This document shows positions 32,420-44,286 of a stretch of DNA of 64,000 bases, piece after piece (position 1 is the first letter of the stretch; each line of letters begins with the position of its first letter). The notes beneath the pieces are model-generated. The model saw only the letters and a list, made by a program, of their open reading frames with translations, searched no databases and had not been told where the DNA came from. This DNA comes from Steinernema hermaphroditum (Eukaryota > Nematoda > Chromadorea > Rhabditida > Steinernematidae), in contig CM059624.1 in assembly GCA_030435675.1 (NCBI GenBank), forward strand, positions 9,386,769 to 9,450,768, in the 5' to 3' direction. The position numbers and the translations under genes were made by a program.

Positions 32420-35354
32420 TTATATGAGTTGGGGGAGGTCGGGGTCGGCGATGTCGATGGTGTTTGTCCTGAGCAGAGAGCTTGACTCCTCGGCTTCGTC
32501 GATGAGCTGGACGCGGCGCATCAGTGAGTCCGTTTGCGTGACCGTCTTCGAGCGCCCCGAACGGAAGGCGAGCCTTTTGTTCCACGAGAGGGACTCCTTC
32601 TTCGGGGCGCTCCTCGCCCGGTTCATGCTCTCGTCGGGGATGATACTCAGCTCCAGCGCCCTCTGCGCGGCCATCGCCGTCGTCAGCGCGACCGCGTTCA
32701 CCTGAACAAGGGCGTGAGTACGGTAAGCTAGGTAAGGACTTACTTTGATCCTCTTCTCGAGGCCGATCCACTGTTTGATGATCGAACGGTACTTCGAGCT
32801 GGAACCGGGGGGGGTCAGGGGAGTGACGGCCCCGAGAACTGACCTGAAGACGAGGTAGATGAAGATGGAGCTCGCGGAGTTGAGGGAGACGAGGGTATTG
32901 GCGATCTCGACGGACTTCTCGAAGAGCGCCGTGTTCCCGCTGTTCTCCATCTGGACGGAGTCGACGAAGATCAGAATCTCGACGATATTGTTGCAGAAGG
33001 CCAGTCCGTTACAGCCTGATTTGAGTTCAATTAGGCCATAGGGGCGTAGCACTCACCAAGGAACATCGCCACGATCGCCAGAAGCATCAAGGTAACGGAG
33101 CGGTCCCGCACCGAAGACGTGTGAGCCTGTTTTATGCAGGACGGCGGTCCGAAGCTACTAGAAGAGGAATAAGATTCGAGTCGAAAAGAGAGGGAATTTT
33201 TGGGAGAGCTTCAGGTCAATCAGAGGAACGTAAAGGAAGCGGGAATCACACACACCGTACCCAACCGCCCTCACAGTCGTCTGTCTGTCAGACGTTTTAT
33301 GGTAGAAATCGGTGCGAAGCGGTGGGAAACAATGCGAAATCGACCGATTCCACACAGGTCTTTCTAACAGAATGATTACTTTTGTCTGCAGTATTCGTCT
33401 GGCAGACGGACAGACGTCTATCTGTGGAGGGGGCTTTTTGACTCTCTGGATGTTCACAGGATTTGAAGCGAGAGAAACAGAAAGGCGCCGTCTATCGGAT
33501 CAGAGTCATGTTCCGCGAAAAACCACTTCTATTTTGAGGAACTCAGCTCATCCTGGCTAAGTGGATCTGCTCAGAGCCTCTTCGAAGCTATTTTGAGAGC
33601 AGAATCCCTGCTCTCGTCGGTGAGTCAGCAGCCGAAGAAATCACAAAAGAAGTCTTCCAGGGGCTTCCAGAAAGACGAATAGGGAGTCACTACTACGCAT
33701 GCACCTAAAGTGCGCAGGTAGAAGCGGGTGTGTGTGCGGATTACGGTAACGAAAGCGCCTACCCTCCGGAGTTGAGTTTCGAGAACATGCTGAAGAGCTC
33801 GGAGTACTTGGTCTGGCGAAGTAGCCGGAACTGGCTGAGCCTGAAAGGATCTAGTCGTGCAAAGCGGCCCCATGCGATCCCAAGCGGCGGACTCACCCCT
33901 CAGCGGCACCGGCCTCGCGCTTCTTCTTCGAGGAGCCCACGTGGAACTTGCGGAGGTTGGTGCTCTGCTTGAGCGCCATGATGATACGGTAGTTGACGAA
34001 GATGAGGATGAAGAAGGGGACAACAAACATGACGAGGGTGTAGCCTATGACCCGCTTCACGAGGCCGTAGAAGAAGTACTGCTGTACGGGGGTCAGGGTG
34101 ATGCGTCTAAGGGCGCTGGTTAGGACGGAGGGGGGATGGAGGAGGAGACCTGGACTCGCGCTGGAAGCGCTTGTAGAAGCAAGGCTCGACGCTGAGCTCG
34201 ATCCACGAGGTGAGGTTGATGATGACGCTGAAGGCGACGGAGCCGAAGATGGCGAATTTGACTGGCCGGGCGGTAACCCAGCGCTTCGCCCGGAAGGGGT
34301 AGCACACCCCCAGGAAGCGGTGGAAGCTCACCAGCACGGTGAGGTACACGCTGCAGGTCTGCGATGTCAGCGCCAGAGGATAAGAGTACCTGAAGAAGGC
34401 TAAATTGGTTCCACTTCCACATGTTCTCCATTTGTGTCCCATTAGTCGACTCTTTGGCGTCGAGAGTGTCTCCGTTTTGTGCCCACTCCTAGAGGAGACG
34501 TTCTTCCGGGGCTTATCTGATCGATAGGGATTTATTCCCCTTTATTTTCCACTTCGCTCTAGCACTGCAAAACAGAAATTGCAGCGACAAGAGCTTCAAC
34601 GTGGCCGACACATGCCTGCAGGCAGCCCTATCCACACACAAGTCCACGCTCAGAGGCTTCGAGTGTTTTTACGCCGTCTGCGTTTCCTTGTAAGTTCACC
34701 GACTGAAAGCCCGAATATCCGTTCGGGTGCATGGCGTCCTTCTCAAACCTATTCGAACCTGAGCATGCGCAGCACAATTCTTTTCATCTAGAAGCGCCGC
34801 GTCGTTGTTGTGTGTCCTCTAATCGTATACTCCGAAGACGTGATCTCGAGAATATACACCAATTGCATTACATCAATCGGGACACCTTTGGCCGATCTCT
34901 CGAGCGGAAAGCGTCACGGATTTGCACTTTTGTCCTCAGCCTCCTTGGCCTCGAAGACCCCTTCGGCCATCCCCAAGCCCTCCATAGCGACCGTACCTGA
35001 CCAGGGAAGGGTAGAGGTCGTGGAGGACGAAGAAGTTCGTCATGAGGGCCATGACCGGGAAGAGGAGGAAGAAGAAGTTGCACACAAGCAGGAAGAGGTC
35101 TAAATAGGAAGGCCTGATAGGAGGACCACCCCGAACGATCCACCTGAGATGGAGAGGGCGAGGAGGAAGTGGTTGACGAGGGAGTGGATCATGTCAGGGT
35201 CGAGGAAGACGACGACGTTGACGATGTTGGTGACGATGCCGAAGACGCTGATGGGCATGTTGAAGTAGAGGCGGTACTGTATCTGCTCGGCGGTGAAGAT
35301 CGAGTCCTGGCAGAGGGTCTCGTTGGGCGCCTCGGTGGGGGTACCGTAGCCCAT
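32420..35354 (-). CDS. Class A GPCR, FMRFamide-receptor-like
   Basis: Seven-helix neuropeptide-type receptor starting MGYGTPTEAPNETLCQD at 35354, with an N-glycosylation site (NET). Helix 1 is MPISVFGIVTNIVNVVVFL. Helix 2 holds LLALSISDLFLLV, where the conserved Asp is completed across an intron. Helix 3 ends VSFHRFLGVCYPF, an HRF variant of DRY. Helix 5 is VIGYTLVMFVVPFFILIFV. Helix 6 is SVTLMLLAIVAMFLGCNGLA, joined across a phase-1 intron. Helix 7 ends NSASSIFIYLVFRSKYR in place of NPxxY. The Ser/Arg-rich tail ends DIADPDLPQLI. The pattern resembles nematode FRPR and insect FMRFamide receptors. Two introns of about 600 nt (33158-33762 and about 34388-34998) are long for this window and could house regulatory elements. 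The ligand is not inferable. Confidence 0.85.
33278..33416. repeat. Imperfect inverted repeat inside a GPCR intron
   Basis: The arm CGTCTGTCTGTCAGACG (33278-33294) is nearly the reverse complement of 33396-33416, which reads cgtctggcagacggacagacg. About 100 nt lie between the arms. It could be a degenerate miniature transposon or a hairpin. Confidence 0.4.
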
Positions 35355-38300
35355 GACGGGCGAATCTGAACAGAACGAGGATCGATACTTCTGCACTTTG
35401 AGGCATCGAATTGACGTTTGAATAATTCGTGGCCTCTCGGGCTAATTGCCATTCCTGAGGACCGAGGGAGGCGAGGGACGCGCGAAGGTGGCGCAAAACA
35501 AGAGTGGCGCCGAAGTCAGAAGACAAAGGCGCCGGATTAGCGCCCGTGAGAAGGGCAGAGGCCCTCGGAGATCAGAGGCCCGATCCCGGGCAGATTCGCC
35601 CATCGATCTCGGAGACGATTGTTGAGAGCGGCGACGGAAAGGTGCTTGCTCCTCGGAGGCGCCTCCTCCGGTGACGGGAGCGCCGAGAGTCCGGTGGAAC
35701 TCGATTAAATTATTTATTAAGCAAATTAAATTCGAGCGATCGCCCTCTCTGTTTTTGTGGCGCACGCATAAATGGAATCTGCATCGCCTCAGAAGTCCTC
35801 GGGGGCAGCGAATCCGCGCCGAAATTAATAACGCGCGGTGGGACGCAGTCGAGAGAGTAAATAGAAAGTGACTTCTGGAGGGATTATCCTCGGAGGCAAT
35901 ATTTCTCCACAAAGCGCCGCGGGCGCCACGAAGGCGAAATAGAGAAGCCGCTGAGGAGATTAATAAGCCCGGATCGGCGCTCTTGTGACGTCGGGGAACG
36001 GTCCTCCGGAAGCGGGTGGACACTGTAGGGCAAGCCTAATCGAATGAAGGCACTCGGTCGAGAGACCCGAGCACCAAAACACGCCAAAAGAAGACGGCGC
36101 CCCGGAAGTGGACGGTGGGTGGAGGCAAGAGCGGCGGGTTCACCTACAGTACCCGCGGGGTAAGCCTGCAGGAGGACATAGGAAGCACGTGTCTCTGCGG
36201 CACGCACACGTTCCCGGGCGTCACACGTTCCAAACACGAAAGTTAAAGCGGAAGGAGTCACCGCCCCTCGGAAGGAAGATTAGAGGTGCGCGGGGGAAAC
36301 ACTTAGGAAATCCCGTGGAAGCGAGAAACGCGCGAATTGCAGTCGGTAACAAGTTTCGGGAAAACAGAGCTAATCGTGGATAAGCACTGATCTCCGGACG
36401 ATCTCCGTTCGGTAGCACCTCAAGGGAAGGCCGTGATTGTGGCGAAAACAAGGTTCAGAAAACCAATTTCGGAGTCACAACAAAGGAGGTAATTGGCGAC
36501 GTTCGCACTTGGCCCCTTTGTGGCGAGGGAGTGGCAAGGTCCCCGGGTGTGGCCCTTGAGAAGAAGGAAACAAAGGTGCTGCGATTCAGCTTTTGTGCAC
36601 TTAGTGGACGACATAGTTGAGTTTCAATCGAGTTTTCGTGTAGGTCGCCTAATTAGAGAGTCCAGAGTGCTTGCACCTACTCTTCAGGAGATGACGTTGT
36701 GTTGGATCTTTCATCTGCAAGGAAAAGAAGACGCGAAGGGACTTGGACTCTAGGTCATAAAAGGGGAAGGAATTGACGCGCCGTTTCCATTTGAGTGACT
36801 CCAGCGCTGACTTCAAACCCTCGAGAAGAAACGGTTTGAAGCAAAACAACTTTCGCCTTTAGGAAGGAAGCCCTACAGGACGCCTAAAAAGGACGAGCAT
36901 CGCCATGAGACATCACATACTTTGGGACGTCTTGCCCTCAGAGTTCAGGGGACACGACACCAAAAATAGGCGCCGACTTCATCAACCATGTGGCCCCAAA
37001 TTGAGTTTCGACGTTCAATCGGGGCCCGATTTGGGATCCGAGAAGGACGCAGAAGGAGTGGCTTAACGTAATTAATCGCCTGGTGCCTCAGAAGAAGGGT
37101 CGTTTGTCTCCGAAGGCGCTTCTGGAAGGCGCTGCCGGACACCTTTGGTCAGGGGCTAATCGAATTAGCCTGGCTTCGAGTTCAGCGATTCGCCGAGGCG
37201 CTAATTAGCTCCGCCCGGGCGATGGAGCGGAGTCATCGAATTTCACGTTTCGGCTCAGCTCCAAAGAGCTCTGACTCAGCACGGCTAAGAAGTGACGTCA
37301 AAGCGGAAGAGTCTTCCGGTGGGCGAACCTGACGCGCGCATTATCCTCTAATACCACCACGTAAGGGGGATCTCTAGAAGTCGTCACTTTCGAGAGCAGG
37401 GCCATCTCGGATCGCCCCAAAGATCAGCTAAAGACTTTTACGGTGATGACGAAGTCAAGACTCCGCTCAGGCTAAGAGGCAATCCAGGCGCCGAAGCCCT
37501 TGAGGACCGAGTAAACAAGAAGACACTGGATGTGAAGGGTCATTCCATGGGCGGCGGCCTCTGTTTTCGAATCGTCGTACAGAATTTCTCCGGAGTCTCA
37601 CGGTGGCATCGAATATCGGAGGATGTTGTGGATGAGTGCCTTCAGAGGGCAAACGGATCAGATGGGGGGTTCCCACGACCGATGGAGCACTCATCGGAGG
37701 ATCTTCGAGCTTCAGACGCAGCGAAACAGGTCATCGACTTATCGGAGGACAGGATCAAAGGGTGCCTAGAAGCCCAGCACCATTTGCCACCTTCTGTCTT
37801 GTAGAATCCGAATGCAATTCGTTTAACAAGAAGATGCGAAAGTTCCGATCAAAACAATAACATCTTCTTCTTCGAAAGGCATGGAACGGCTCCGGACGCT
37901 GCTTCGAAGGGCGCACTTCCTGATCATCTTTCAGGTCGCCGCTTAGTGCACACCGTTTCTCCTTTTCATCCTCGCAGTCGGCACTTTGATCCCTGTGTAC
38001 TTTGGATGTACCCTTCACGAATTCTACAGTAATCGTTCGAGCATCAAAGAACGACACATAAATCTTCTCGTTCCAGTCGTTCCAGCACCTACCCCTCTCA
38101 CGGTATCTCGGATCCCCTCCAGAAGCAAAGTGTCCGAAGAACTCGAGTCGAAGGACTCCTCGTTCCATGTGGTGACCACATGTTTTTCTCTCGCGCCGAC
38201 AGCGAACGATTCAGAGGTTGTTGACACAGGAGCTACAGTACCCGGGCGTCGCCGGGAAGACCTTCGAGGCCCGGCACAGCTGGTGTCGAAGGGAAACCCG

Positions 38301-39203
38301 TTGAAACCCGGTGGAGTCGCTAATCGGGGCGGCGATCGTCGAGGGGACCTTTCGAGAGACTTCCGATGTCGCCGCTTCTCCGGCAACGTCCGTAGAAACA
38401 GAAAGCGATCGATTTTCTTTGTGTGACCTTTGCGACTCTCTTATCCTCGTCGTCTCCTCGAGTATCCCTCCGCGGCGTCATCTTCAACGCTCCTTCTTCT
38501 GCGGTCGACATCGACTCCGGTGGCAAGCGAAGCCGTCGACGCTCCGGGTGTCCTCCGGCGGAGTCGTTGCCTGGAGATCGTGGAGAAGGGGCGTCGGAGG
38601 CGAGCACAGGGGCAGCAGCTGTCGTCGTCGAGTCGATCTGATGGCGGTGACGACGAGGACGACGCCGAGAGGAACGCGCCACGCGAAGGACAAACGGAGA
38701 CGACGGTGCTGCAGCAGCCTCTTGCCTCGCGTCCTATTCTTCTTCGCGGTGCCTGTTTACTTATCTCCAGGCCTTCGAGCCTCCAGAGGGGCGTCAAGTG
38801 GCGCTCTGATTCAGGCACCGACGGGTTCCGCCGGCGCCACTTCCTGACTCACGGCGCCGTGGAACTCGCCGGGAGGAGCGTCCGAAGGGTGCTGGGGCAG
38901 CAGCAGCAGATTCAAAGAGTCTGACGCCGCTGGGGCGCTATCGATCGCGACGTTTCCCTTCTCGTCGCCACGACCGCCGTATCAGAGGCGCCGACTGACC
39001 CGACGACGGAGATATTCTCCGAATTCCGTCTTCTCGACTCCGTCTTCCCGAGATGCTTCCGAGCCCAGTGGTCCCCGCGAGAAGCCCTCACGAGGCAACC
39101 CGCAACGTTCCCTCTCTCTTCAGGTCTCCGAGCGATTCAACGCAGAAGCGACGCCGCCGACGACGACCTTCAACCTCGTTCGTCTCCGAAAGATCGTCGC
39201 GCG
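35355..39203. other. Large gene-free region between GPCR and zinc-finger genes
   Basis: 3.85 kb without a supportable exon, by far the largest gap in the window. It is the shared upstream region of two divergent genes. It contains many TAATTA/TAAT cores (for example near 35705, 35950, 36650, 37070, 37165 and 37203), which fit homeodomain binding. An acceptor-like ctcttcag ends at 39121, about 80 nt before the zinc-finger ATG, suggesting a 5' UTR exon. The GC-rich stretch 38310-38900 has long frames on both strands but no domain or consistent codon bias. Confidence 0.5.
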
Positions 39204-42200
39204 ATGGGTAAAACGGTGATGCGCGGCGACAACAATCGATTGCCTCGCCAGTTCGGATTCGGCAGCTCCTCCGACGGCATGTCCTCCGAGGTACCCACGA
39301 CCCGCTCCGATCCCCTCAGAGCCTCGCTTCAGCTCTTCGGCTCCGGCAATGGCGACGCCCTCTCCGCCTTCTGGCCCTCTGGCGACCACGGCTCCGACGG
39401 CGGCTTCGGCTCCTCGGGCCCCTTCACGCCTTCGCACTTCTCGGGCGATGGCGATCTTCAATTTCCGCTAATGACGCCCCCCTTGGGGCACCAGTTCATT
39501 CCACTCCGCTGCACGGAGTGCGGTCTTCCGAAGGGCGGCTGTGAGGACCTCGAGGTGCGTGTGGTCCCCGGGGACACGGTGCTGACTCGTCGCTTCAGAT
39601 CCACATCAAGACGGAACACCTCAACTGGCTGCCCTTCGTGTGCCCCGTCTGCAACAGCGAGAGGGCCTCCGACTCCCAGATGCGGGAGCACCTCCACTCC
39701 GCCCACCGAAAGGGAAACTCCAACAGAGTAGGCACCTCCTCCAGAGCACCCCTAACAGCCTCTTGCAGTACATCTACCTCGACAACCCAAAGGCCAAACA
39801 CACCCTCCAGATCCTCCTCGATCGCTCCCTCTATGGCTATGTGAAGACTCTCCTCCGGGAGCAGGGCGCCTCCCTCCCCAACCTCTCCTCCTTCGGCTCC
39901 GGAAACGACCTCCTCAATGACAGCAACAACTTCTCCCGCAAAAGGTGTGTCCGGCTACCGTAACCCCCACACGGCTCTGCAGATTCGTACCGCTGAACGG
40001 CTCTAACGGGCTCGACAAGGACATGAGCCTCTCGCTGGTGGACGACATGGTGGACGTCGACTCTGGCGCCAACATTACCGAGGGCCACGGGGGCATGGAA
40101 CCCGGCCTCGGCATTAACGAGGAGGAGCTCGACGACGAGACGAACCTGCAGCTGAACACGATCTTCGGCGCCGCGTCGAAGATGCCGAAGCCCGACTTCG
40201 ACTTCGACAACACCTCCGGCGTCGACCTCAACGTCGACTCTAATGATCTTCTGGGCAACGTCGCTGCCCTCTTCTCCTCCACCACCGAGAAATCGACGCC
40301 CAGCTCCCGAAGCAGCTTTCAATCGGCGCCTCGACGCCGCGGCGTCAACAAGATCAACCCGAAGACGAAGTAGGCGAAGGGGGGCCTCGGTAGAGTACTG
40401 CATGCTCCGTTTCAGCACGGCGAAGAAGCGCGTCCTCGGCCTCTGCAGCCGCTGTCAGAAGCCCGTGACGGCGGGCGCCCGTCAGATGCACATGTACTTC
40501 CACCTCTCGAAGGACAGCAACGTGAGTGGTCCCCCGGAGGAATCCTCTCACCCCTCTTGCAGACCTACCGTTTCCGGTGCAAGTTCTCGGGGTGCACGGT
40601 GCAGCACTACCGGAAGGACCAGATGGAGAACCACATGGTGAAGGTGCACGGCCGTATCGAGCCAAACCTCATCGAGGATCGCACGTCGGAGCTCTTCGAG
40701 GCTTGCCAGAAGCTGTCGATGGAGACGCTGGGCACCACAGGCAACAACCCGGGGCCGACGGCCGCCGAGGCGCAGGCCATCTACGATCAGCAGCAGCAGG
40801 CGGAGGAGATCCAGGAGGAGCGGCGCGTGGCGAAGCGGAAGTCGACGGCCTTCGAGCCGTCGACGTCGAAAGTGGCGAAGACGAGCTACATCGACATTAC
40901 AGGCGACAACGACCCCTCGAAGCTCGGCGACGACCAGATGATCGAGTGCAAGATCTGCAAGAAGTCACTCCTAAACAGGGTAGGCGGCGCCCCGGGACTC
41001 GCTCATCAGCGTCTTGCAGATCCGCGGCTTCCACATCCTCTGGCACATGGCGAAGGACCTCGGCATCAATCGATACGCTTGCAGGCATTGCTCCTTCGGA
41101 CACGATCGCTCGCAGAGCGTGCAGAGGCACGGGAAGCTGGAGCACGGCGACGAGAACTGCGTCGAGGATACCATCAACTACCACCACCGCGAGATCAAGG
41201 AGATGTCGCAGAAGTGCTTCGGCATCGACGCCCTCTTCACCAGCGACTCGCGCCGCCCCAAAAAGTTCCCGATGCAGGTGCGCGAGGCCGACCTCGGCGA
41301 GCTGGAGATCGTCGACGACGACGACTCTGTCGTCACCGACGAGCGCCAGGAGAGTCCCGCCAAGGAGACCGAGGACGACGACGAAGAGATCATCGTCGAC
41401 GCCGAGCGCAAGGTGGAGCCGCTGAAGATCTCGACGACGAAGATGAAGGCCGAAGCAACGCCTCCCCCCAAGGAGAAGGTCGCCGACGGCTCGTCGGGCT
41501 CGTCGAAGGCGAAAAAGCCCGCCCTCTACCGTATCTTCGGGCGCCGGAAGCCGGCCTCGCGGACGAAACGGAACCACGTTGCGAAGCTACGCGAGCTGAG
41601 CGTGAAGCTCGGTGGCGCTCTCTATTTCAAGCGCAAGATGAACGAGGTAGCGCATTGCGAGGTGGGTTCTCCCGAAGGGGCGCTCGAAGAGAAACGTTTC
41701 AGCTGTGTGGAAAACTGCCTAACCGGATGTCGGAGCACGCAACCATCGAGCACATGGAGGGCTACGACCTCTTCCTGTGTCCCCGCTGCGGCATCGGGCA
41801 CAACTCAAGGGAGTTTCTCTGCCGCCACATCAGGGATGCGCACGAGTCGACGACGCAGACACCCATCGACAACCGCTACAAGTGGGCGCAGGAGGTGAAG
41901 GACTTCATCCGTCGTTGTTACCCCTCGTTCTTCGTCGATACGCCCCTTCCCTCCGCTGCTGAGATCAAGAAGCTGTAGGGAGTTGTAGATGAGCGCGCCT
42001 GACGGAGCCACTTTCAGGAAAGACGAGCTGAATCTCGACGAGATCGTGCTGGGAGACGAGTCGGACGAAGGCGAGGGCGAGGGCGAAGGCGAAGGAGAGC
42101 ACGAGGAGGAGGTGGATGTCGACGTCGACGATGACGAAGAGGAAGAGCCTGAGGAGAACACGGAGGACAACGAGGCCGAGGAGGCACCCTCAGAGCACCC

Positions 42201-42462
42201 CTCAGAACACCCTTCGGAACATCCCTCGGAGCAGCCTTCCGAGCACTCATCGGAGCAGCCCTCGGAGCAGATCTCGGAGGACCAAGAGAAGAAACTGGAG
42301 ATCGATGAAGACATCGATGACGAGGAGATCGACATAGAGGGCGACGAAGACGCGATGCCCGACAGCCACGAGCCCGAGGAGGAGGGTTCGGACTCCGGGG
42401 AGGCGGACTCCGATGACAGCATCTCCGGAGGAAGCCATGAGAGCGGAGAGTCCGTGGAGTGA
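39204..42462 (+). CDS. C2H2 zinc-finger protein with long acidic C-terminus
   Basis: Probable nuclear DNA- or RNA-binding protein. Nine phase-matched exons. The first finger pair is LRCTECGLPKGGCEDLEIHI and FVCPVCNSERASDSQMREHL. A linker with GYVKTLLREQG and acidic patches follows. Then come CSRCQKPVTAGARQMHMYFH, FRCKFSGCTVQHYRKDQMEN and ECKICKKSLLNR, with ACRHCSFGHDRSQSVQRHGK. Last are LCGKLPNRMSEHATIEHMEG and FLCPRCGIGHNSREFLCRHI. After PSAAEIKKL a 43-nt intron (41975-42017) joins KDELNLDEIVLGDESDEGEG and an acidic tail with EHPS/EQPS repeats to TGA at 42460. If that intron is retained, translation stops at TAG 41976-41978. No orthologue is recognised; widely spaced, non-tandem fingers are typical of nematode ZTF proteins. 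Confidence 0.8.
42187..42270 (+). repeat. 12-bp tandem repeat coding (PSE[HQ])n
   Basis: Seven degenerate units of the type ccctcggagca[c/g] encode PSEH or PSEQ tetrapeptides within the acidic tail of the zinc-finger gene. Third-position variation between units suggests an old array. Confidence 0.85.
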
Positions 42463-42524
42463 GTCCGTTGTTTGCCTTCGGTGTTGGCACGAATCTCAGT
42501 TGTTCACCAGTTACAGTAAACTCA

Positions 42525-42530
42525 TTTATT
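42525..42530 (-). promoter_or_regulatory. Poly(A) signal of CNPPD1
   Basis: TTTATT on the plus strand (AATAAA on minus) lies 16 nt beyond the CNPPD1 stop, giving a very short 3' UTR. The convergent zinc-finger gene ends only 62 nt away. Confidence 0.7.
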
Positions 42531-42545
42531 TGCAACAAGTGAAAG

Positions 42546-43594
42546 TCAGTTGGAGAGGAGGGCGATCGGCACGTGGAGGTGGCGCCGGAGGACGACCCTC
42601 TGGTCCTGTAGCGAAGTGGCGTTCTCCCGCAGGACTAAGTCGTAGAGGGGGAGACAGCATGAGGCGTCGGGGGGTGTCGGAGGCAGCAGGGAACGGGCCA
42701 GAAGGTCGAGGTCGTCGGGAGATGCCGGAGTCGTCGAGTTCTCCCCAGGGAGGAGAAGGGGTGGCGACTGGAAGGCGGGGGGCGCGGGCGTCCTGGCGAC
42801 GTGGACAGCGGTGTAGACGGAGACGACGGAGGCGACGTAGACGGCGGCGCAGGCGAAGCAGGCGAAGGCGAGGGTCTCGAGGAGCTTCCGCCATTCCTCG
42901 AGGGGCGTCTTCTGGGCGAGGGCAGTCACTTCGTTGTAGGTGCAAAAACCGTTCCTCCGGAGGGCATGGCGCGCGATCCAGCGCTCGCAGGACTCCAGGC
43001 TCCTTTCAAATTCCGATTCGCTCACGTTCGCGTTCCAGGTCTACAACGGGGGTCTCGCCGCGAAAGGGCTTCCGGGCCTACCAGAGCGTTCAGCAGGTGC
43101 ACTTCCAGTTCGTTGACGCGTTTCGTCGACGTCGATGCCGCGACGCCCCATTCGTCGTTGTAGACGAACTCGTCGAGGCCGCCGTCCTGCAGGTACTTCG
43201 ATGCCACCACCAGGGCCGACAGGTACAGTTCCGAGGCGTCCGACTCCTCGAAGAAGCACCGGTCCATGCCGCGCACGCGGTCGATGTACACCATGGCCAC
43301 CAGCATCGTGCACGCATCCACACAGCCGTCCCTGCAAGCGGAATCTGAGCGGAGTCCCTCCAACAGGCCTACCGAGAGAGCCGAGTGGCGAAGTCCAGGT
43401 TCAAGTAGTCGAAAGGCGCGCAGCGGTCGAAGTAGTCGACAACCATCTCTGAAGCGGGCTTAGCGGCAGGCTTCTGACGCCTTCGACCTACCGGACAGCG
43501 GTAGAGTCAGGGTGTCCATCCGTTTGGGGCCATAGTTAAGCGTGCGGCGCATCCTTTGCCGGATCCGGCGGTAGGTCTCCGTCTTCGGAGGCAT
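42546..43594 (-). CDS. CNPPD1: Cyclin Pas1/PHO80 domain-containing membrane protein CNPPD1
   Basis: Starts MPPKTETYRRIRQRMRRTLN at 43594, directly after a gctttcag acceptor. The cyclin fold spans VDYFDRCAPFDYLNLDFATR, VDACTMLVAMVYIDRVRGMD, LYLSALVVASKYLQDGGLDE, VYNDEWGV...RVNELEVHLLNAL and TWNANVSESEFERSLES. A predicted transmembrane helix follows (LAFACFACAAVYVASVVSVY), then a Pro/Leu-rich tail to the stop at 42546. A cyclin box followed by a transmembrane helix is the defining architecture of CNPPD1. Four exons join in frame and their donors are gtaggc or gtaggt. The cellular role is poorly known; a PHO85-like CDK partner is only a family-based guess. Confidence 0.82.
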
Positions 43595-44286
43595 CTGAAA
43601 GCAGCCTAGTCAGCCGAGGAGCGTCTCCCGCACGGCGGCGCACTCCTATCGCTCTGACAGCGGCCGATCAGCGCCGCGATCGATGAGTGTCTACATGAGC
43701 TGTGCACCTTGCCTCGTCTTCCGTCATCCCGCAGGGAAACCGGTCCCCGTGCGCTCCTCGGCGCTTTTTCCGCGCGGCCCTAATCGCGGCGATCGAGCCG
43801 ATCGATCGATCGCTAGCCAAAACATCGCAGAGGTGGGCAGCGGATAGCGGGCATGTGACCCCGGCGCATGGCCTAAAAACAGCGCGCGTTCCGTTCGAAC
43901 GGCGACCGGTCCCGCCGCGATCTCACCTGCCCTAAAAGAGGCGCGCACAGTATGCACCATAATCGATGGAAAGTTGGCATCGTGCCGCATATTGAAATGG
44001 ATGTGGCGCGTATTTTATGCGTGCTCATTAGCTCGCGATGTTGTTTGTTTTGCCCTCTGCGCGCGAAGCGAACGTCCTTCGACCTCGGCGCGCACTCCTG
44101 GGCGCCGCTTTTTCCCTCGTCCATTTTGCGGCGCCGATTTATTTTCTTTTTCTGCACTCTTCCTACCTAATGTTGCGATTTGTTTTTATCGGACGCGTTT
44201 CGAAAATCGCCGCGGATTTTCGAATTGATAAGGCTCACCTAAAATAGAATTACTGTAGCCATTACTATCTTCTTTGTCTTTGTCAG
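43595..44286. promoter_or_regulatory. Divergent intergenic region, CNPPD1 / acidic AT-hook gene
   Basis: 690 nt containing a GATCGATCGATCG run near 43800. The right edge is ttgtcag directly before ATG 44287. No exon was found. Confidence 0.45.

Noticed and set aside
38311..38924. Overlapping long frames on both strands in GC-rich DNA
   Set aside because: No homology, no splice-consistent continuation, and Ser/Arg-rich translations typical of random GC-rich sequence. Treated as upstream region or 5' UTR of the zinc-finger gene.
39725..39760. Apparent 17-nt intron (gtaggc...ccag) in the zinc-finger gene
   Set aside because: Using the next acceptor (cctcttgcag) gives a normal 41-nt intron in the correct phase.
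40526..41425. 299-codon plus-strand open frame
   Set aside because: Out-of-frame shadow of the zinc-finger exons; low-complexity Arg/Ala/Ser protein with no domain.
41989..42462. Separate small acidic gene starting 11 nt after the zinc-finger TAG
   Set aside because: A well-formed 43-nt intron joins it in frame to the zinc-finger coding sequence, so it was annotated as the C-terminal exon; kept as an alternative in the findings.
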